Assembly (NCBI GenBank): GCA_025937235.1 | Contig: JAICRU010000018.1 | Coordinates: forward strand, 1 to 42,714 | DNA from: Acidimicrobiia bacterium | GTDB lineage: Bacteria; Actinomycetota; Acidimicrobiia; Spongiisociales; ZC4RG35 | DNA length: 42,714 nucleotides | Direction: 5' to 3' | Part shown: positions 40,238 through 42,714 of the stretch, piece by piece | Numbering within the stretch: position 1 is the stretch's first letter | Layout: each line of letters begins with the position of its first letter | Notes under the pieces: generated by a model | Seen by the model: only the letters and a program-made list of their open reading frames with translations | Databases searched by the model: none | What the model was told of the DNA's origin: nothing | Translations under genes and position numbers: made by a program

Positions 40238-41395
40238 GGAGACCGTTGGATATACGACCAGCCCGAGGATTGCTGCCCCGGCGATGATTACTGGTTCGGG
40301 GATACGTCGTGGGCTCTTCCACAGGATTAGTAGGGCAGCGAGCGCTATGAGGGCTGTTGGGATGTCATAAATGGCGCGTCGTCCGAGCACGATGACGGCT
40401 CCCGCTATTGCTCCGATGGCGGCTGCGGTGACGCCGTCGACGATGGCGGCTAGGGCCGGGCGACTCCCGTATTTGCGAAAGTAGGGGGCGGGGAGGACCG
40501 TCAGGAGGTATGCGGGGAGGAAGGTGGCGACTCCGGCGAGGATCGCTCCTGGCATGCCTGCTACCAGGTATCCGATGAATGCTGTGGTTATGACCACAGG
40601 GCCGGGGGTGATCATGGCGACGGCGACCGCGTCGAGGAACTCTTGGGAGTCGAGCCAGCCGTACTCGGTTACCACTCCGCCGTAAAGGAAGGGGACGATC
40701 GCGAGACCGCTGCCGAACACGAATGCGCCTGCCTTGAAGAAGAACCAGAAGATTTCACCCACCGATGGGCTCGCAGTCGAACCGGCGGCCTGCATGGCGA
40801 TGGGAAGGAGGAAGAGGCCACTCTGTGTCTCGCGGCGGAGTCGAAGGCGTGGATGGCGGGCGATCCACACCGCCAGCCCGGCGACGGGAAACAAGATGAT
40901 GTGCTCTGTCTCGGTAATCGCCGTGATCGCTGCCATCGAGACGAAGATGGCCCAGAGCAGAGCATCCGACGCGATGACGTTTCGGGTGAGCCGACACGCG
41001 CTCCAGGCGATGATCCCGATAATTGCAGACCCCACCCCATAGAACACGGCCTGCATCCAGGAGAGCCCACCGAACTCGATATACGCCCAGCCGATCGCCA
41101 CAACCATGAGAAACGATGGAAGGACGAAGGCGATCGCCACCAACGTCGCGCCGAAGAAGGAGTAGTGGATGTAACCGAGATAGATAGCGAGCTGCGCGGC
41201 GAGTGGTCCAGGAGACACGTTGGCCAGGGCCAGACCTTCTCGATACTCATCCTCAGTGATCCAAGCATGGCGTTCCACCAGATCCCGGTGCATGTACTCA
41301 ACCAGCGCCACCGGGCCACCAAATCCGGCTGTACCCAAGTAGAGGAAGTATCGGACCAGTGCCCACAGGCCATAGCTCGGAGGAGACTCGTTCAC
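40232..41395 (-). CDS. chrA: Chromate transporter (CHR) family protein
   Basis: Two-domain CHR membrane protein. First half: FLYLGTAGFGGPVALVEYMH and LANVSPGPLAAQLAIYLGY; second half repeats the pattern with FKAGAFVFGSGLAIVPFLY and VAMITPGPVVITTAFIGYLV. About 10-12 TM helices, 387 aa. ChrA proteins export chromate, but many homologues lack proof of substrate, so the symbol indicates family only. The track start (41566) adds a basic, non-membrane lead; the GTG at 41395 (VNESPPSYGLW) fits the family. Codon use is less GC3-biased than the region to the left, a possible sign of transfer. Confidence 0.88.
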   Translation of the reverse strand: MNESPPSYGLWALVRYFLYLGTAGFGGPVALVEYMHRDLVERHAWITEDEYREGLALANVSPGPLAAQLAIYLGYIHYSFFGATLVAIAFVLPSFLMVVAIGWAYIEFGGLSWMQAVFYGVGSAIIGIIAWSACRLTRNVIASDALLWAIFVSMAAITAITETEHIILFPVAGLAVWIARHPRLRLRRETQSGLFLLPIAMQAAGSTASPSVGEIFWFFFKAGAFVFGSGLAIVPFLYGGVVTEYGWLDSQEFLDAVAVAMITPGPVVITTAFIGYLVAGMPGAILAGVATFLPAYLLTVLPAPYFRKYGSRPALAAIVDGVTAAAIGAIAGAVIVLGRRAIYDIPTALIALAALLILWKSPRRIPEPVIIAGAAILGLVVYPTVSG

Positions 41396-41768
41396 GCCGT
41401 TTAGGAAATCCCTTCCGCCAGCTGCCTCGGTGAAGGCGGCAGGGTAGGACGCAGACCGACGCCGCGAACCCCCGACCGGCCTGATCCGCATGATTCGACA
41501 GCTCTGGGGTTTTCGCTCCTGCATTGGAAGTGACGACTCCCACGCAGGAACCTTCGAAGATATCAAATCAGATCGGGAGGGGCCCCTAGTGCGACCGTTC
41601 AGAGTCCTGTTGGCAGGATGCCCGTCGGCTGATCGCCGGCGTGACGATGACCGGGTCCCGGGTCAGCTCACCCGACTCCCTGACCCAACCCACTTGCGGG
41701 AGTCAACGGGGCGTCACCCAAATCCGGGGTCGGCTCCGTCTAACCAGCGACACCCAAGAGGAGGAAGG
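41396..41768. other. Divergent intergenic region between chrA-like and lipoprotein genes
   Basis: About 373 nt, no supported gene. It contains nested inverted repeats that could form alternative structures before the lipoprotein gene: GGGTCA (41660-41665) with TGACCC (41681-41686), and GACTCCC (41674-41680) with GGGAGTC (41698-41704). No clear -35/-10 pair was recognised. Confidence 0.45.
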
Positions 41769-42569
41769 ATGAGAAGCCAGACCATGGTCGCGGTACTCGG
41801 CATCCTGATAGCCGCATGCGGCAGCCCCAGCGTCGGCGCGCCGGAGACCACCACCACCGCCGTCGAGACGACAACCACCACCGAGGCTCCGACAACCACC
41901 ACCGAGGCTCCGACAACCACCCTGGAGCCGACCACTACCACTGTGGCCGAGACGACGACCACGATCAGCGCATCGCCGACCACCACGGTCCTCGGGGGGG
42001 AACCAGTGGACATGGGGCCTTCGGCCGGAGCCGTGCTCAGCGTGATCGGAGTTCGCCACAACGACGTCCTCAACCTGAGGGCCCGGCCGGGGGCCGACCA
42101 GCCTATCGTGGGCCGCATCCCGCCCACCTACGACAACCTCGTCGCCCGGGGGGCGACCCGCATGCTTCCCGTCTTCTTCTGGACCAAGGCCCGCTACCAG
42201 GGCATCGAGGGATGGGTCAACATGAGGTATGTCGCCTATCTCGGTTCGACCGACGACGTCACATTCCAGGTGATCGAGGACTTCGGAGAGAGACCCGAAG
42301 CATCGACGATGGCCGAGCTCGGGCGCATGGTCGCCGAATGGGCGGCCAGCGACGATCCACCCTCGGACATCGTCATGGTCGTCAACGAGGAGGGCGGCGA
42401 TCTCGGCGAGGTCACCTTCGACGTGGTCGGGCTTGGAGACGACGCTCTGCGCGGCGTCAGGCTCCACGTCTTCGCCGAGAGCCTGGACGGCCACTTCCAT
42501 CTTCGCACCCTCGAACAAACCATCTTCTGCGACGCCGCCCGCGGCGTCGACGAAGGCTCCTGTGTGTAG
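41769..42569 (+). CDS. Lipoprotein with SH3-type domain
   Basis: 266 aa, exported lipoprotein: MRSQTMVAVLGILIAACG, lipobox IAAC with Cys17. A long Thr/Glu/Pro linker (about 25-75) partly built of a 21-bp tandem repeat is followed by a bacterial SH3-like domain (about 90-160: LNLRARPGADQPIVGRI then YQGIEGWVNMRYVAYLG). A C-terminal alpha/beta part (about 165-266) with two cysteines (IFCDAARGVDEGSC) is not recognised. It may sit in the envelope and bind cell wall. The ATG has GAGGAGGAAGG just upstream; the track start at 41490 is too early. Confidence 0.88.
   Translation: MRSQTMVAVLGILIAACGSPSVGAPETTTTAVETTTTTEAPTTTTEAPTTTLEPTTTTVAETTTTISASPTTTVLGGEPVDMGPSAGAVLSVIGVRHNDVLNLRARPGADQPIVGRIPPTYDNLVARGATRMLPVFFWTKARYQGIEGWVNMRYVAYLGSTDDVTFQVIEDFGERPEASTMAELGRMVAEWAASDDPPSDIVMVVNEEGGDLGEVTFDVVGLGDDALRGVRLHVFAESLDGHFHLRTLEQTIFCDAARGVDEGSCV
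41871..41921 (+). repeat. 21-bp tandem repeat in the lipoprotein linker
   Basis: ACAACCACCACCGAGGCTCCG at 41871-41891 is repeated exactly at 41892-41912, with a partial third copy after it. It encodes TTTTEAP units; copy number may vary between strains. Confidence 0.9.
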
Positions 42570-42574
42570 ACGTT

Positions 42575-42595
42575 CCCCCTAAGTTTTAGAGGGGG
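42575..42595 (+). terminator. Possible terminator after the lipoprotein gene
   Basis: CCCCCT and AGGGGG pair over 6 bp with a 9-nt loop, 5 nt after the stop. No U-run follows, so it is weak. Downstream to the window end I see only a GGGG-AGCGAG-CCCC hairpin (42677-42690) and no gene. Confidence 0.45.
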
Positions 42596-42714
42596 TTCGA
42601 ACTAGCTGCGATATCGGGTCACCGGCAACTTCGTGGGTCTGCCGCCCCCTTGGGCCGTTCGACATGACCATACCTTGGGGAGCGAGCCCCGTTGTTTGAG
42701 ATGTCGGCATGGCG

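Noticed and set aside
1-42714. CRISPR arrays, complete insertion sequences, rRNA genes or a replication origin
   Set aside because: No regularly spaced repeats, transposase gene, rRNA stretch or DnaA-box cluster was seen; the single palindromic DnaA-box-like site is not enough for an origin.

Overview
The window is a high-GC bacterial chromosome segment. The gene order lepA-hemW-hrcA-dnaJ-rsmE-(bldD-like)-phoH-pgpH, the NTGA start/stop overlaps, the frequent GTG/TTG starts, the TANNNT -10 elements and several leaderless-looking genes indicate an actinobacterium. The Thr/Glu-rich (TTTTEAP-like) linkers behind lipoprotein signals suggest Acidimicrobiia or a close relative. This is inference; there is no rRNA gene in the window to confirm it.

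Layout. (1) 1-9.8 kb, minus strand: a housekeeping and stress operon read leftwards from a good promoter at about 9.86 kb. It holds lepA, hemW, the heat-shock repressor hrcA, dnaJ, rsmE, a BldD-like regulator, phoH and a 7TM-HD phosphodiesterase (PgpH type). (2) 9.9-14.7 kb: rpsT on plus, facing a minus-strand group of comEA, comEC, a dihydropteroate-synthase-like gene and holA (DNA uptake, folate-like enzyme, clamp-loader delta). (3) 14.8-19.0 kb: a polyphosphate kinase 2 and a GNAT on plus; leuS and a coupled small HExxH protein on minus. (4) 19.2-25.1 kb, plus: a complete Dpp/Opp-type peptide ABC importer (lipoprotein receptor, two permeases, two ATPases). The receptor gene is followed by a strong hairpin. 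Its binding protein appears to be circularly permuted: the block that normally begins the mature family-5 receptor sits at the C-terminus. (5) 25.1-35.0 kb: assorted metabolic and stress genes. These are 3-hydroxyacyl-CoA dehydrogenase, a CPA2 antiporter with two Usp domains, an unknown helical protein, a macro-domain protein, an FAD monooxygenase paired with an OsmC protein, a DUF1028 protein, an LLM flavin oxidoreductase and a Lon-like S16 protease. (6) 35.0-36.6 kb: tRNA-Ala(GGC) with a decayed element beside it: a frameshifted tyrosine-integrase relic, a DUF3631 C-terminal relic, a small Cys-rich ORF and an HNH nuclease. (7) 36.7-42.7 kb: a secreted multi-domain protein, a membrane class III adenylate cyclase, a gene-poor stretch with a coding relic, a chromate-transporter-family gene and an SH3-type lipoprotein.

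The observations I rate most worth following are the permuted solute-binding protein, the SdrD/B-like insertion in the PgpH sensor region, the palindromic DnaA-box-like site before the unknown gene near 28.4 kb, the hairpin enclosing an SD and ATG before the hydroxyacyl-CoA dehydrogenase, the probable CTG start of the FAD monooxygenase, and the collapsed integrative element beside the tRNA. I did not see one clearly new multi-gene system.
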